The notes under the pieces were generated by a model. That model was not told the DNA's origin. It saw only the letters and a list, made by a program, of their open reading frames with translations, and ran no database searches. Made by a program: the position numbers and the translations under genes. Positions 14,932 to 23,008 of a stretch of 64,000 bases of DNA are shown one piece after another (the stretch's first letter is position 1; each line of letters opens with the position of its first letter). The DNA is from Kiloniellales bacterium (GTDB lineage Bacteria; Pseudomonadota; Alphaproteobacteria; Kiloniellales; JAKSBE01): assembly GCA_030066685.1 (NCBI GenBank), contig JASJBF010000017.1:62001-126000 (forward strand). Reading direction: 5' to 3'.

Positions 14932-16332
14932 ATGGCCCTGGCAGAGCAGCTGAAGCCGGCGATCTCCGCCGCGATCGAGGACCTCCAGGCACGCTTCGGC
15001 GAGCGCCTCTCGACCGCGGAGTCGGTGCGGCTTCACCACGGCACCGGCGAGGCCTACCACCCGGTCAGCCCGCCCGACGCGGTGGTATACGCGCGCAGCA
15101 CCGAGGAGGTCAGCGAAGCCGTCAAGGTCGCCGCCCGCCACAAGGTGCCGATCATCCCCTACGGCACCGGCACCGGGCTTGAGGGCCATACCCTGGCGGT
15201 GCGCGGCGGCATCACCCTCGACCTCTCGGAGATGAACGAGATCCTCGAGGTCTCGGTCGAGGACCTGGACTGCCGGGTCCAGGCCGGAGTGACCCGCAAG
15301 CAGCTCAACGCCTACCTGCGCGACACCGGGCTGTTCTTCCCGATCGACCCGGGGGCCGACGCCAGCCTCGGCGGCATGGCGGCGACCCGGGCCAGCGGCA
15401 CCAACGCGGTGCGCTATGGGACCATGAAGGAGAACGTCCTCGGCCTGACCGTGGTCCTGGCCGACGGCCGGATCATCCGGACCGGCACCCGGGCCCGGAA
15501 GTCCTCGGCCGGCTACGACCTGAGCGGCCTCATGGTTGGCTCCGAGGGCACCCTGGGGGTGATCACCGAGGTCGGCTTGCGCCTGGCCCCGGTGCCCGAG
15601 GCCATGTCCTCGGCGGTCTGCGCCTTCCCCTCCCTGGAGGACGCGGTCAACACGGTAATCCTAACCATCCAGTCGGGCATCCCGGTGGCCCGGATCGAGC
15701 TGCTGGACAAGGAGGGGCTTTCGGCCATTCTCGACCACGCCGGGATGGACGGCTTCGAGATCGCCGACACCCTTTTCTTCGAATTCCACGGCAGCCAGGC
15801 CGGCGCGGCGGAGCAGGCCGAGGCGGTGCGCGCCATCGCCGAGGAGTTCGGCGGCAGCGCCTTCAGATGGGCGACCAAGACCGAGGAGCGCGCCGCGCTC
15901 TGGGAGGCGCGGCACAACGCCCACTACGCGATCCTGGCCCGCGCCAAGCCGGGGCAACGCACGCTGTCGACCGACGTCTGCGTGCCGATCTCGCGCTTGG
16001 CGGACTGCATCCTGGAGTCCAAGGCCGACCTGGAGGAGACCGGCTTCTGGTCGCCGGTCATCGGCCACGTCGGCGACGGCAACTTCCACATGGCGCCGAT
16101 CGCCAACTACGACGACCCGGAGGAGAACCGGCGGGTCCAGGCCTGGCACGAGCGCATGGTCCGCCGCGCCATCGCGATGGGCGGCACCTGCACCGGCGAG
16201 CACGGCATCGGCACCGGCAAGATGCCCTACCTGGAGGTCGAGCATGGCGCCGCGGTCGAGGTCATGCGCCAGATCAAGCGCAAGCTCGACCCCGACAACA
16301 TCATGAACCCGGGCAAAGTGCTCGAGCCGTGA
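14932..16332 (+). CDS. FAD-linked D-2-hydroxyacid dehydrogenase (LDHD/GlcD type)
   Basis: This 466-residue oxidoreductase has the FAD-binding (PCMH) domain at about residues 50-230, with IPYGTGTGLEGHTLAVRGG and the PGADASLGGMAATRASG motif, and a C-terminal FAD-oxidase domain. The C-terminal domain ends in GHVGDGNFHM, GEHGIGTGKM and DPDNIMNPGKV. The pattern matches cytochrome- or quinone-linked D-lactate dehydrogenases. It follows the split decarboxylase genes by 69 bases and has a good GGAGG-type ribosome site, so it probably belongs to the same operon. If the decarboxylase uses a 3-substituted pyruvate, this enzyme could make it by oxidising the corresponding 2-hydroxyacid, for example D-sulfolactate. 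That link is inference. Confidence 0.9.
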   Translation: MALAEQLKPAISAAIEDLQARFGERLSTAESVRLHHGTGEAYHPVSPPDAVVYARSTEEVSEAVKVAARHKVPIIPYGTGTGLEGHTLAVRGGITLDLSEMNEILEVSVEDLDCRVQAGVTRKQLNAYLRDTGLFFPIDPGADASLGGMAATRASGTNAVRYGTMKENVLGLTVVLADGRIIRTGTRARKSSAGYDLSGLMVGSEGTLGVITEVGLRLAPVPEAMSSAVCAFPSLEDAVNTVILTIQSGIPVARIELLDKEGLSAILDHAGMDGFEIADTLFFEFHGSQAGAAEQAEAVRAIAEEFGGSAFRWATKTEERAALWEARHNAHYAILARAKPGQRTLSTDVCVPISRLADCILESKADLEETGFWSPVIGHVGDGNFHMAPIANYDDPEENRRVQAWHERMVRRAIAMGGTCTGEHGIGTGKMPYLEVEHGAAVEVMRQIKRKLDPDNIMNPGKVLEP

Positions 16333-16372
16333 GGCCCGCCCCGCGGGCCCGGCCGACCTGGCTCAACTTGAG

Positions 16373-16840
16373 ATGACCGACAAGCGGCTCCTGATCGTCG
16401 CCCACGCGCCCTCGCCCAACACCCGGCGGCTGCTGGACGCCGTAGTCGCGGGCGCCCGGCATCCCGACATCACCGGGGTCGAGGTGGTCGCCCGGAGCCC
16501 CTTCGACACCCGGCCCGAGCACGTCCTGGCGGCCCAGGCCATCGTCCTCGGCACCACCGAGAACCTGGGCTACATGAGCGGCGCGCTGAAGGATTTCTTC
16601 GACCGCTGCTACTACCCTTGCCTGGACAAGACCCAGGGTCTGCCCTATGCGCTCTACATCCGCGCCGGCCATGACGGCACCGGCACCAAGCGCGGCGTCG
16701 TGACCATCGTCACCGGCCTTCGCTGGCGCGCGGTGCAGGAGCCGCTGATCTGCCGGGGTGAGTTCAAGGAAGACTTCGTGCCCGACTGCGAAGAGCTCGG
16801 CACCCTCATGGCCGCTGGGCTGGAAGCGGGGGTGTTCTAG
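16373..16840 (+). CDS. Flavodoxin/NAD(P)H reductase-like protein
   Basis: This 155-residue protein has a flavodoxin-like fold. Its opening LLIVAHAPSPNTRRLLDAVVAGA corresponds to the FMN phosphate loop, and GTTENLGYMSGALKDFFDRCYYP (residues 62-84) to the second FMN loop of the WrbA/NADPH-dependent FMN reductase family. It lies 40 bases after the FAD-linked dehydrogenase gene on the same strand and probably closes that operon. It might pass electrons in the pathway or simply protect against quinone stress. A short palindrome (16861-16875) soon after the stop may be a terminator. Confidence 0.8.
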   Translation: MTDKRLLIVAHAPSPNTRRLLDAVVAGARHPDITGVEVVARSPFDTRPEHVLAAQAIVLGTTENLGYMSGALKDFFDRCYYPCLDKTQGLPYALYIRAGHDGTGTKRGVVTIVTGLRWRAVQEPLICRGEFKEDFVPDCEELGTLMAAGLEAGVF

Positions 16841-17258
16841 GTCGCTGGGCCCTGAGTCGGCCTTCGAATCGAAGGTCGGCCAACCGACTGTCGCGACCGA
16901 CTGAAAAGCCGATAGCCGGAAGGTGACGAGGTCGCGCAGCAGGTCGATTCGCAGTCCCTCAGAATCGCTCGCGCGCAGGAAGGTTGCCGTCGCCAAACGA
17001 TGATCTGCATCGGCCAGAAAGACGTAAAATCGACAATATTTCGCCAAATTCAGGGCTTGCAATCTGGTCAGCGTCGGACACCGCGCATCATGTCGACGAC
17101 CGAAGATGAGCTGAAAGTGGCCGCGAGACCTGCCTCGCTCAATCTTATAACGGCCATTTTCTTGTTCTGGGGATCGGTGTCCAACGTGAATGACGCCGCC
17201 TCGAGTTCCTCTAGATCTGGCGCTCGTAGCAGTCTGTAACTGGAGCGGACACGGTATC
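16841..17258. other. Intergenic region of lower GC content
   Basis: These 418 bases begin with an imperfect GGCC-flanked dyad (CCTTCGA/TCGAAGG, 16861-16875) that may end the upstream operon. They then become clearly less GC-rich than the surroundings, with AT-rich stretches near 17025-17050 and 17135-17170. A 79-codon open frame (17000-17239) has no ribosome site and no recognisable family, so I do not call it. The region opens a compositionally atypical block reaching to about 19030. Confidence 0.4.
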
Positions 17259-17903
17259 ATGAAGATGAAATCATCGACTCCTTGGCTGGCCGTTTTCTTC
17301 GTTCTGGCATTGGGCAGCACCTTGCCGTCCGTAGAGCTGGCTGCCGCCGTGGAACCGGCCAACGGCAAGGCAAAAACCTTCCTGGCGTCGCTCGGCGAGC
17401 GAGCCATCGAAGTGGCCCAGGACAAAGGCTCCAGCAGGCAAGACCGGGAATCGCGCATGCGCGCCCTGCTGATCGAAGGCTTCGACCTGAAGACCTTGGC
17501 CCGCCTGGTCCTGGGCAAGCATTGGCGAAAGCTTGACGGGGCCCAGCGCGCGGAGTTCGTCGACGTCTTCGAAGACGCGATGGTCCAGCAGACTTTGGCC
17601 ATCTTCGGCAGGTACACGGGCGAGCGCTTCAAGATTACCGGTGTTACGGCCGACCGCACCAACGCGAAGCTGATCGCCGTGAGCGTGGACCTCTTGCGCG
17701 CCAACGGTGCCCTGCTCGCCAAGGTCTATTATCGGCTTCGAAAGGACGGGGACGACTTCAAGGTCGTCGATATCGTCGCCGAAGGCGTGAGCATGGCCCT
17801 GACCCTAAGGCAGGAGTACAGCGCGGTGATCGAGAAATCGGGCGGCAAGGTGGACGGCCTGATCGATAAACTGCGCAAGGCCGGCGCCGGAACAAGTTCC
17901 TAA
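17259..17903 (+). CDS. MlaC/Ttg2D-family phospholipid-binding protein
   Basis: This 214-residue protein has a Sec signal peptide (about residues 1-27, WLAVFFVLALGSTLPSVELAAA) followed by an MlaC (toluene-tolerance Ttg2) domain. Family features are the helical segment ESRMRALLIEGFDLKTLARLVLGKHWRKL and the conserved FVDVFEDAMVQQTL region. Periplasmic MlaC proteins shuttle phospholipids between the outer membrane MlaA complex and the inner membrane MlaFEDB transporter. Neither is encoded nearby, so this is an orphan copy. In alphaproteobacteria, orphan MlaC paralogues sometimes accompany hopanoid-related genes, but none is visible here. The ATG at 17259 is preferred; the upstream in-frame extension lacks a ribosome site. 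Confidence 0.83.
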   Translation: MKMKSSTPWLAVFFVLALGSTLPSVELAAAVEPANGKAKTFLASLGERAIEVAQDKGSSRQDRESRMRALLIEGFDLKTLARLVLGKHWRKLDGAQRAEFVDVFEDAMVQQTLAIFGRYTGERFKITGVTADRTNAKLIAVSVDLLRANGALLAKVYYRLRKDGDDFKVVDIVAEGVSMALTLRQEYSAVIEKSGGKVDGLIDKLRKAGAGTSS

Positions 17904-18064
17904 CCAGGCTAGGCCGAGACGCGGCCCTTGCGCCCTGAGATGAGGGTGCTTAAGGGTCGCGCCGGCCATGAGGGCACCGCGGCACAGGACAGCCACAGGG
18001 AGCCCGTGTTGGCGATCTCGGCAGTCCCAGAGTGCACGCACTAGATTTGCGATGCCGTTTTCGA

Positions 18065-18727
18065 TTATGGGCTATTTTGCCCCAGGCGTGGCTCTGTCCC
18101 AGCCAGGAGCCGCTGAAGGTTGGCACGATGGCGCACAATCACGTAAATGCCACCTGCAATCACCAGTGCTCGATAGGGCAAGGGTTGCTCCAAGCTGCAG
18201 ATGAGGGCGATCGCGGTCAACGCCGCCAGCATCGAACCAAGGGAAACAATCCGAGAAAAAGCCAGCACAACGCCAAAAACCGTCGCAGCACCTAAACCTA
18301 CCGGCCAAGACATCGCCAGCAACACGCCGAGCCCCGTCGCAGCGGATTTGCCACCGGTGAAATTCAACCAAATCGAACGGCCATGCCCCAACAACACGGC
18401 AAGTCCGGCCAAGCAAACAGCCCAAGGCACCCAGGTTTGCAGATCAAGCGCTGTCGGTGGCGTGACGGACGGCAATGTAAAGAACCAAGGATAAAACCAC
18501 CCGGCAAAGACGATCGCCCCCGCACCTTTCAGCACATCGACCAGGAGCACCGCCAAGGCAGGCCATTTCCCCAGGGTTCGCAGTACGTTCGTCGCCCCGG
18601 TGGATCTGGAGCCATGCTCTCGGATATCGATGCCCTTGAGCAGTTTCCCCGCCAGATAGCCTGTGGGCGTGGAACCCAAGAGATAAGCGATCGCCAATCC
18701 AACCACACCCGCTATCCAGAAAACCAT
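18065..18727 (-). CDS. plsY: Glycerol-3-phosphate acyltransferase PlsY
   Basis: This 220-residue integral membrane protein transfers acyl groups from acyl-phosphate to glycerol-3-phosphate, the first step of phospholipid synthesis. PlsY motifs are clear: a YLLGSTPTGYLAGKLLKGIDIREHGSRSTGATNV region near the N-terminus (GS.N/T-type motif), LGHGRSIWLNFTGGKSAATGLG in the middle, and the membrane segments expected of the family. The ATG at 18727 has GAGG eight bases upstream; a GTG three codons earlier is possible. Base composition is noticeably less GC-rich than neighbouring genes, which hints at transfer. It is convergent with the mlaC-like gene. Whether it is the only plsY of the genome cannot be seen; the usual dprA/pyrC neighbours are absent. 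Confidence 0.9.
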   Translation of the reverse strand: MVFWIAGVVGLAIAYLLGSTPTGYLAGKLLKGIDIREHGSRSTGATNVLRTLGKWPALAVLLVDVLKGAGAIVFAGWFYPWFFTLPSVTPPTALDLQTWVPWAVCLAGLAVLLGHGRSIWLNFTGGKSAATGLGVLLAMSWPVGLGAATVFGVVLAFSRIVSLGSMLAALTAIALICSLEQPLPYRALVIAGGIYVIVRHRANLQRLLAGTEPRLGQNSP

Positions 18728-19030
18728 GGGATTCACCTCGACACGCCGATTTCAGGCAATCGTCATTCGGTCGTCTACCTCTTTGACTGACATGGGTCAT
18801 TCCCCACCGTTCGCACTTCGGCCCGGGAACGTCCGCTTTCCGATTGAAAGCCGACCCCCTGGGCACCGACCCAGTCGGCCTCAATTAGCCAACAAAAGCC
18901 AGGCCTTGGGTATCAAGACGAAGGGCGCGATTGCGGCACCTCAGGATAGTCGATTGAGCCGCCTCGCGCGTCCGGTCTGGTGCCCGGCGGAAGCAACCGT
19001 AGGCCGCGTTATGCGAGTTTGCCGGAGCGA
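18728..19030. other. Intergenic region between plsY and the serine protease gene
   Basis: This stretch of about 300 bases lies upstream of plsY and downstream of the protease gene, both on the minus strand. It is less GC-rich than the genome average. I find no convincing gene, hairpin or consensus promoter. It must hold the plsY promoter if that gene is transcribed alone. Confidence 0.35.
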
Positions 19031-19642
19031 CTAGCCAGCACAGGACCCCGCCCCTATCGCCGCCGCCGGCCGCACCGCGATCGCCGTGCGGCCGCGGGCG
19101 GCGGAGACCACCGCGACGACCTCGTAGCCGGTCTCGGTCGGGCGCAGGACCGGGGCGCCCGAGGTGCCCGGGGCGACGGCGCAGTCCAGGGTGACCTGGC
19201 GGCCCGCGTTGGACAGGACCGGGCAGTCGCGGCGCGAGAGGGCATGGATGCGCGGGCGGCCGTAGCCCCAGACGACCAGGGTCTCGCCCGGCATGGGGGC
19301 GGTCTCGGCCCAGGGGAAGGCGACGGCCGCCGCAGCGGCCTTCAGACAGAGCGTGGCCAGGTCGGCGCCCTCGGCGTCGCGCGCCACGCTCGCGGGCCGC
19401 AGATGCTCCCGCCAAGCGCCCTTGTCGTAGCCGAGCAGCAGGTGGAGATCGTCGGCTCGGAGCCGCGCCACGCAGTGCGCGGCGGTCACCGCGACCTCTG
19501 CCCGGACCAGGAAGGCGGTGCAGTGCCGGGCGGCCTTGTAGCCGGCGTAGTTGAGGCGGCCGATGGCCTCCGCCGGCGAAGTGGCCTGGGCCGGCAGGTG
19601 GGCAAGGAGCAGGAGGCTTAGGACCAGGAGCAGGAGACGCAT
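19031..19642 (-). CDS. Trypsin-like serine protease, secreted
   Basis: This 203-residue protein has a short, strongly hydrophobic signal peptide (RLLLLVLSLLLLAHLPAQA). A chymotrypsin-fold domain follows. The catalytic histidine lies in VTAAHC (about residues 52-57) and the aspartate in GADLATL (about 93-99). The serine is in APGTSGAPV near residue 157, where the usual GDSG is GTSG, as in several bacterial V8-like or trypsin-like proteases. Six cysteines are visible, allowing disulfides in the periplasm or outside. The ATG at 19642 has AGGGAA upstream. No inhibitor or regulatory partner is adjacent. The target is unknown. Confidence 0.82.
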   Translation of the reverse strand: MRLLLLVLSLLLLAHLPAQATSPAEAIGRLNYAGYKAARHCTAFLVRAEVAVTAAHCVARLRADDLHLLLGYDKGAWREHLRPASVARDAEGADLATLCLKAAAAAVAFPWAETAPMPGETLVVWGYGRPRIHALSRRDCPVLSNAGRQVTLDCAVAPGTSGAPVLRPTETGYEVVAVVSAARGRTAIAVRPAAAIGAGSCAG

Positions 19643-19720
19643 GGAGTTCCCTGACGCGCTGAGGCTTCCGGTATCGGGCCACAAAAGGATGAAGCAGGCC
19701 TTTCCGGCGCGGCGGCACGC

Positions 19721-20767
19721 TCAGGCGTCGACCGGGCATCCCAGGTGGAACAGGCAGTCGCCGCGCTGACAGCGGCTCGGCGTCCGCTTGCAGAGCACCA
19801 CGCCCTCCGCTTCGAAGCGGAGCTCTTCGGGCGCCGCCCAGGGTTTCTCCGGCTGGTGAATATGCCCGGCCAGGTCGCCGGGCCGGACCCGGGCGCCCAG
19901 GTCGACCGCCGGCTCGAAGACGCCGTCCTCGCCGGCGAAGACGAAGGCCTGGTCGGTCAGGGCCGCCAGCACCTCAAGCTCGCCGCCGGCGGGGCCTTCC
20001 GGCGCCCCTCCGATGACGCCCAGGTGGCACAGCAGCCGCGCAACGCCCTGCGTGGCAAGCGCCGCGGTTTCGGGCGTCAGGCTGCCGCTGCCGCCGAGCT
20101 CGAAGGTCAGGGAGACGGCGTCCTGCCGCTCCGCCGCCGCCGCGCTGCTGCCGCCGCCGTGGCCGACGGGAAAGAAACAGGCGTAGGGCGTGCCGAAGAT
20201 CCGGGCGGTGTCGATCTGGCGGCGGCGCTCCTCGGCGTCCTCGGTCCAGCCGAGGATCGCCGTCGGCAGGTAGTGCAGCGACGCGCCGCCGCTGTGCAGG
20301 TCGAAGACGTAGTCGGCCCGGGGCATGAGCCGGGTCTCGACGTAGTGCGCCAGCTTCTCGGTCGGGCGGCCGGCCGCGTCACCGGGAAAGACCCGGTTCA
20401 TGTTGAGGTCGTCGACCGGCGAGACTCGAGTGCCGGCCTTGGCGGCGGGAAAGTTGGCCATGGGCAGGATGATCAACTGGCCGGAGACCTCCGCGGGCTC
20501 GAGGTTGCGGATCAGCCGGGTCAGCGCAACCTGGCCTTCGTATTCGTCGCCGTGCACCCCGCTCATCAGCAGCACGGTCGGTCCGCTGCCGTTGCGGATC
20601 GAGACCAGCGGCACCGGGAGCCAGCCGTAAGCCGAGCGATTGACCGAATGCGGCAGGCGCAGGTAGTCGCACTGCTTGCCGTCGCGGTCGAGATCGATCC
20701 GTGTCGATAGTTGTGTGTCGCCCGCTGCTGCCCGTCCTTGGCCCCGCTCCGTCTCTGTCCGGTCCAT
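19721..20767 (-). CDS. Succinylglutamate desuccinylase/aspartoacylase family protein (DoeB-like deacetylase)
   Basis: This is a 348-residue zinc carboxypeptidase-fold deacylase. Zinc ligands are visible in GVHGDEYEG (His and Glu, about residues 71-79) and in DLHSGG (His, near 160). The DLNMNRVFPGD motif is typical of the DoeB / N-acetyl-diaminobutyrate deacetylase branch, and a beta-barrel-like domain closes the protein. GGAAGG lies seven bases before the ATG. The last 25 residues hold four cysteines in a CxnCxnCxnC arrangement around the RGDC motif; only one is usual in the family, so the tail is unusual. No ectoine degradation genes are nearby. It is divergent from the CoA-transferase gene, with about 180 bases between. 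Confidence 0.83.
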   Translation of the reverse strand: MDRTETERGQGRAAAGDTQLSTRIDLDRDGKQCDYLRLPHSVNRSAYGWLPVPLVSIRNGSGPTVLLMSGVHGDEYEGQVALTRLIRNLEPAEVSGQLIILPMANFPAAKAGTRVSPVDDLNMNRVFPGDAAGRPTEKLAHYVETRLMPRADYVFDLHSGGASLHYLPTAILGWTEDAEERRRQIDTARIFGTPYACFFPVGHGGGSSAAAAERQDAVSLTFELGGSGSLTPETAALATQGVARLLCHLGVIGGAPEGPAGGELEVLAALTDQAFVFAGEDGVFEPAVDLGARVRPGDLAGHIHQPEKPWAAPEELRFEAEGVVLCKRTPSRCQRGDCLFHLGCPVDA

Positions 20768-20944
20768 CGCCGCGCCTTCCGCCTCCGTCCACGAAGTCTC
20801 GCCACGCTAGCGGGCCGGCAGACCGGGGACAATCGGCGGGCGAAGACCCCGGCGGAGAGTTGACGGCCGGGGGCGGGCGCGGTCAGCTTCGGGCGTCGCG
20901 GCGGCTCTGGTGCCGGCGCAACGGCTCGCAGGGGAGGTCGCAGC

Positions 20945-22144
20945 ATGGAAAGGCCGCTCGATGGCATCCGGGTCCTCGATCTGACCAATGTCCTGGCGGG
21001 TCCCTTCTGCTGCCACCAGCTGGCCCACCTGGGCGCCGAGGTGATCAAGGTCGAGGTGCCGGGGCGCGGCGACCTTGCCCGGCAGCTGGGCGCCGACCCG
21101 GAGTTGAACGACAGCTTGATGGGGGTCTCCTTCCTGGCGCAGAACGCCGGCAAGAAGTCGGTCACCCTCAACCTGAAGAACGCGGCGGGCAAGGCTTTGC
21201 TGAAGCGCCTGGTCCGCAGCGCGGACGTCCTGGTCGAGAACTTCCGCCCCGGCGTGATGGCGCGCCTGGAGGTCGGCTACGAGGTCCTGAAGGCGGAGAA
21301 CCCGAGGCTGGTCTACTGCGCGATCTCGGGCTTCGGCCAGGACGGGCCGCTGCGCGACCTGCCGGCCTACGATCAGATCATTCAGGGCCTGTCGGGCGTG
21401 ATGAGCATCACCGGCGCGCCGGAGACCGCGCCCTACCGGGTCGGCTATCCGATCTGCGATACCATCGGCGGCCTGACCGCGGCCTTCGCCATCGCCGCCG
21501 CGCTGAACGGGCGCGCGGCCGGCGGCGGGACCTTCATCGACGTCTCCATGCTGGAGGCGACCCTGGCGACCATGGGCTGGGTGGTCTCCAACTGGCTGAT
21601 CGCCGGCGTCCGGCCGCAGCCCCAGGGCAACGAGAACGTCACCTCGGCGCCCTCCGGCGCCTTCGAGACCGCCGAGGGCCTGCTCAACATCGCCGCCAAC
21701 AAGCAGGAGCAGTGGGAGATTCTCTGCCGCCACCTCGGCCGCGAAGAGCTGCTGGCGCACCCGGACTACCGGACCCGGGAGGACCGCAAGGCCAATCGCT
21801 TCGCGCTGAAATCCTTGCTCGAGGAGAGCCTGGCGGCCAGGCCGGCGCGGGACTGGGCGCGGGAGCTGAACCGGCTGGGCGTGCCCTCGGGCGCGGTCTT
21901 CACGGTGCCCGACATCCTGGAGCACCCGCAGATCGCCGAACGCGGCATGATCGCCCGCTTCGAGGCGGTGCCGGGCGCGGAGCGCGCGGTCCAGGTCCTG
22001 CGCACCGGGGTCAAGCTCGACGGCGCCGCGCCCGCGGTCGAGGCGCCACCACCGACCCTGGGGGCGGACAACGCGGAAGTCTACGGCGCCCTGGGCCTGA
22101 GCGAGTCGGAGATCGAGGCGCTGCAAAGGGAGGGCGCGATATGA
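20945..22144 (+). CDS. CaiB/BaiF-type (family III) CoA-transferase
   Basis: This 399-residue class III CoA-transferase moves CoA between carboxylic acids. Landmarks are RVLDLTNVLAGPFCCHQLAHLGAEVIKVE at the N-terminus, NLKNAAGKALLKRLV, VENFRPGVM, and YDQIIQGLSGVMSITG. The likely catalytic aspartate lies in YPICDTIGGL near residue 175. The ribosome site GGGGAGG is well placed. Its stop overlaps the start of a citryl-CoA-lyase-like gene (ATGA), and TctC, TctB and TctA genes follow. The arrangement suggests that it activates an imported tricarboxylate-like acid as its CoA thioester for cleavage by the next enzyme. The substrate itself is inferred, not shown. Confidence 0.9.
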   Translation: MERPLDGIRVLDLTNVLAGPFCCHQLAHLGAEVIKVEVPGRGDLARQLGADPELNDSLMGVSFLAQNAGKKSVTLNLKNAAGKALLKRLVRSADVLVENFRPGVMARLEVGYEVLKAENPRLVYCAISGFGQDGPLRDLPAYDQIIQGLSGVMSITGAPETAPYRVGYPICDTIGGLTAAFAIAAALNGRAAGGGTFIDVSMLEATLATMGWVVSNWLIAGVRPQPQGNENVTSAPSGAFETAEGLLNIAANKQEQWEILCRHLGREELLAHPDYRTREDRKANRFALKSLLEESLAARPARDWARELNRLGVPSGAVFTVPDILEHPQIAERGMIARFEAVPGAERAVQVLRTGVKLDGAAPAVEAPPPTLGADNAEVYGALGLSESEIEALQREGAI

Positions 22145-22962
22145 CCGGACCCGAGACCCGCGATCCCACGGTCGCCGACTGGTGGCGGACCGCGATCATC
22201 GACATGGAGCCGGGCCGGATCGCCTTCCGCGGCCGGCCCGTCGAAGACCTGATCGGCACGCTCAGCTTCCCGCAGATGATCTGGCTGCTGACCATGGGCC
22301 GGGTGCCCGACGACGGCGAGGCGAAGCTGCTGGAGGCGGCCCTGGTCGCGGCGGTCGATCACGGCCCCCAGGCGCCCTCGATCGCCGCGGCACGCATGGC
22401 CGTGACCTGCGGCCTGGACCTGAACAACGCCCTGGCCAGCGCGGTCAACATGCTGGGCGACGTTCACGGCGGCGCCGGCGAACAGGCGGTGGAGCTCTAC
22501 GGCGCCATCGCCGGCCGGCTCGACCGGGGCGAGGTCCTCGAAGCCGCCGTCGCTGCCGAGCTGGCGGCCTGGCGCGCCGCGCGGGGCCGCTTCGTCCCCG
22601 GCTTCGGTCACCGCTTCCACACCCCGGTCGACCCACGGGCCCCACGCCTGCTGGCGCTGGTCGACGAGGCCGCCGCCGGCGGGGTGGTGGCGGGCCGTTT
22701 CGCCGAGATCGGGCGGGCCATCGAGGCCGCCCTGCGGGCCGAGAAGGGCAAGCCGGTGCCGATGAACATCGACGGCGCCACGGCGGTGATCTTCGCCGAG
22801 CTCGGCTGCCCGCCGCCCCTGGCCCGAGGACTGTTCTGCTTGTCCCGCTCGGTCGGAATCCTGGCCCACGCCTGGGAACAGATGCAGCAAGGCGGCCGCA
22901 ACAAGGGGCCGACCCCGCCCGAATATCGCTGGACCTACGACGGTCCAGATGCTGGTCTATAG
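22141..22962 (+). CDS. Citryl-CoA lyase-like protein (citrate synthase family, short form)
   Basis: At 273 residues this is the short citrate-synthase fold found in citryl-CoA lyases and CoA-ester lyase/synthase paralogues, lacking the N-terminal extension of full citrate synthase. Active-site features are LGDVHGGAGEQAVEL (His region, about residues 104-118), PGFGHRFHTPVDPRAPRL (His and substrate arginine region, about 155-172) and NIDGATAVIFAELG. It is translationally coupled to the CoA-transferase. The expected reaction is retro-Claisen cleavage of a citryl-CoA-like thioester to acetyl-CoA and an oxoacid. With the TTT transporter genes right behind, this forms an uptake, activation and cleavage module. 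Confidence 0.84.
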   Translation: MTGPETRDPTVADWWRTAIIDMEPGRIAFRGRPVEDLIGTLSFPQMIWLLTMGRVPDDGEAKLLEAALVAAVDHGPQAPSIAAARMAVTCGLDLNNALASAVNMLGDVHGGAGEQAVELYGAIAGRLDRGEVLEAAVAAELAAWRAARGRFVPGFGHRFHTPVDPRAPRLLALVDEAAAGGVVAGRFAEIGRAIEAALRAEKGKPVPMNIDGATAVIFAELGCPPPLARGLFCLSRSVGILAHAWEQMQQGGRNKGPTPPEYRWTYDGPDAGL

Positions 22963-23008
22963 GCCAAGCAACGACAGAAAAGACAGATCCTTAAGGGAGG
23001 TCACCGAA

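Noticed and set aside
17000-17239. A possible 79-residue small protein
   Set aside because: No ribosome site, no recognisable family, and it overlaps the leader of the MlaC-like gene.
20701-22962. A 753-codon plus-strand frame spanning the CoA-transferase region and ending in the lyase
   Set aside because: Only the last 273 codons are real (the citryl-CoA-lyase-like protein from 22141). The earlier part is an out-of-frame shadow of the CoA-transferase.
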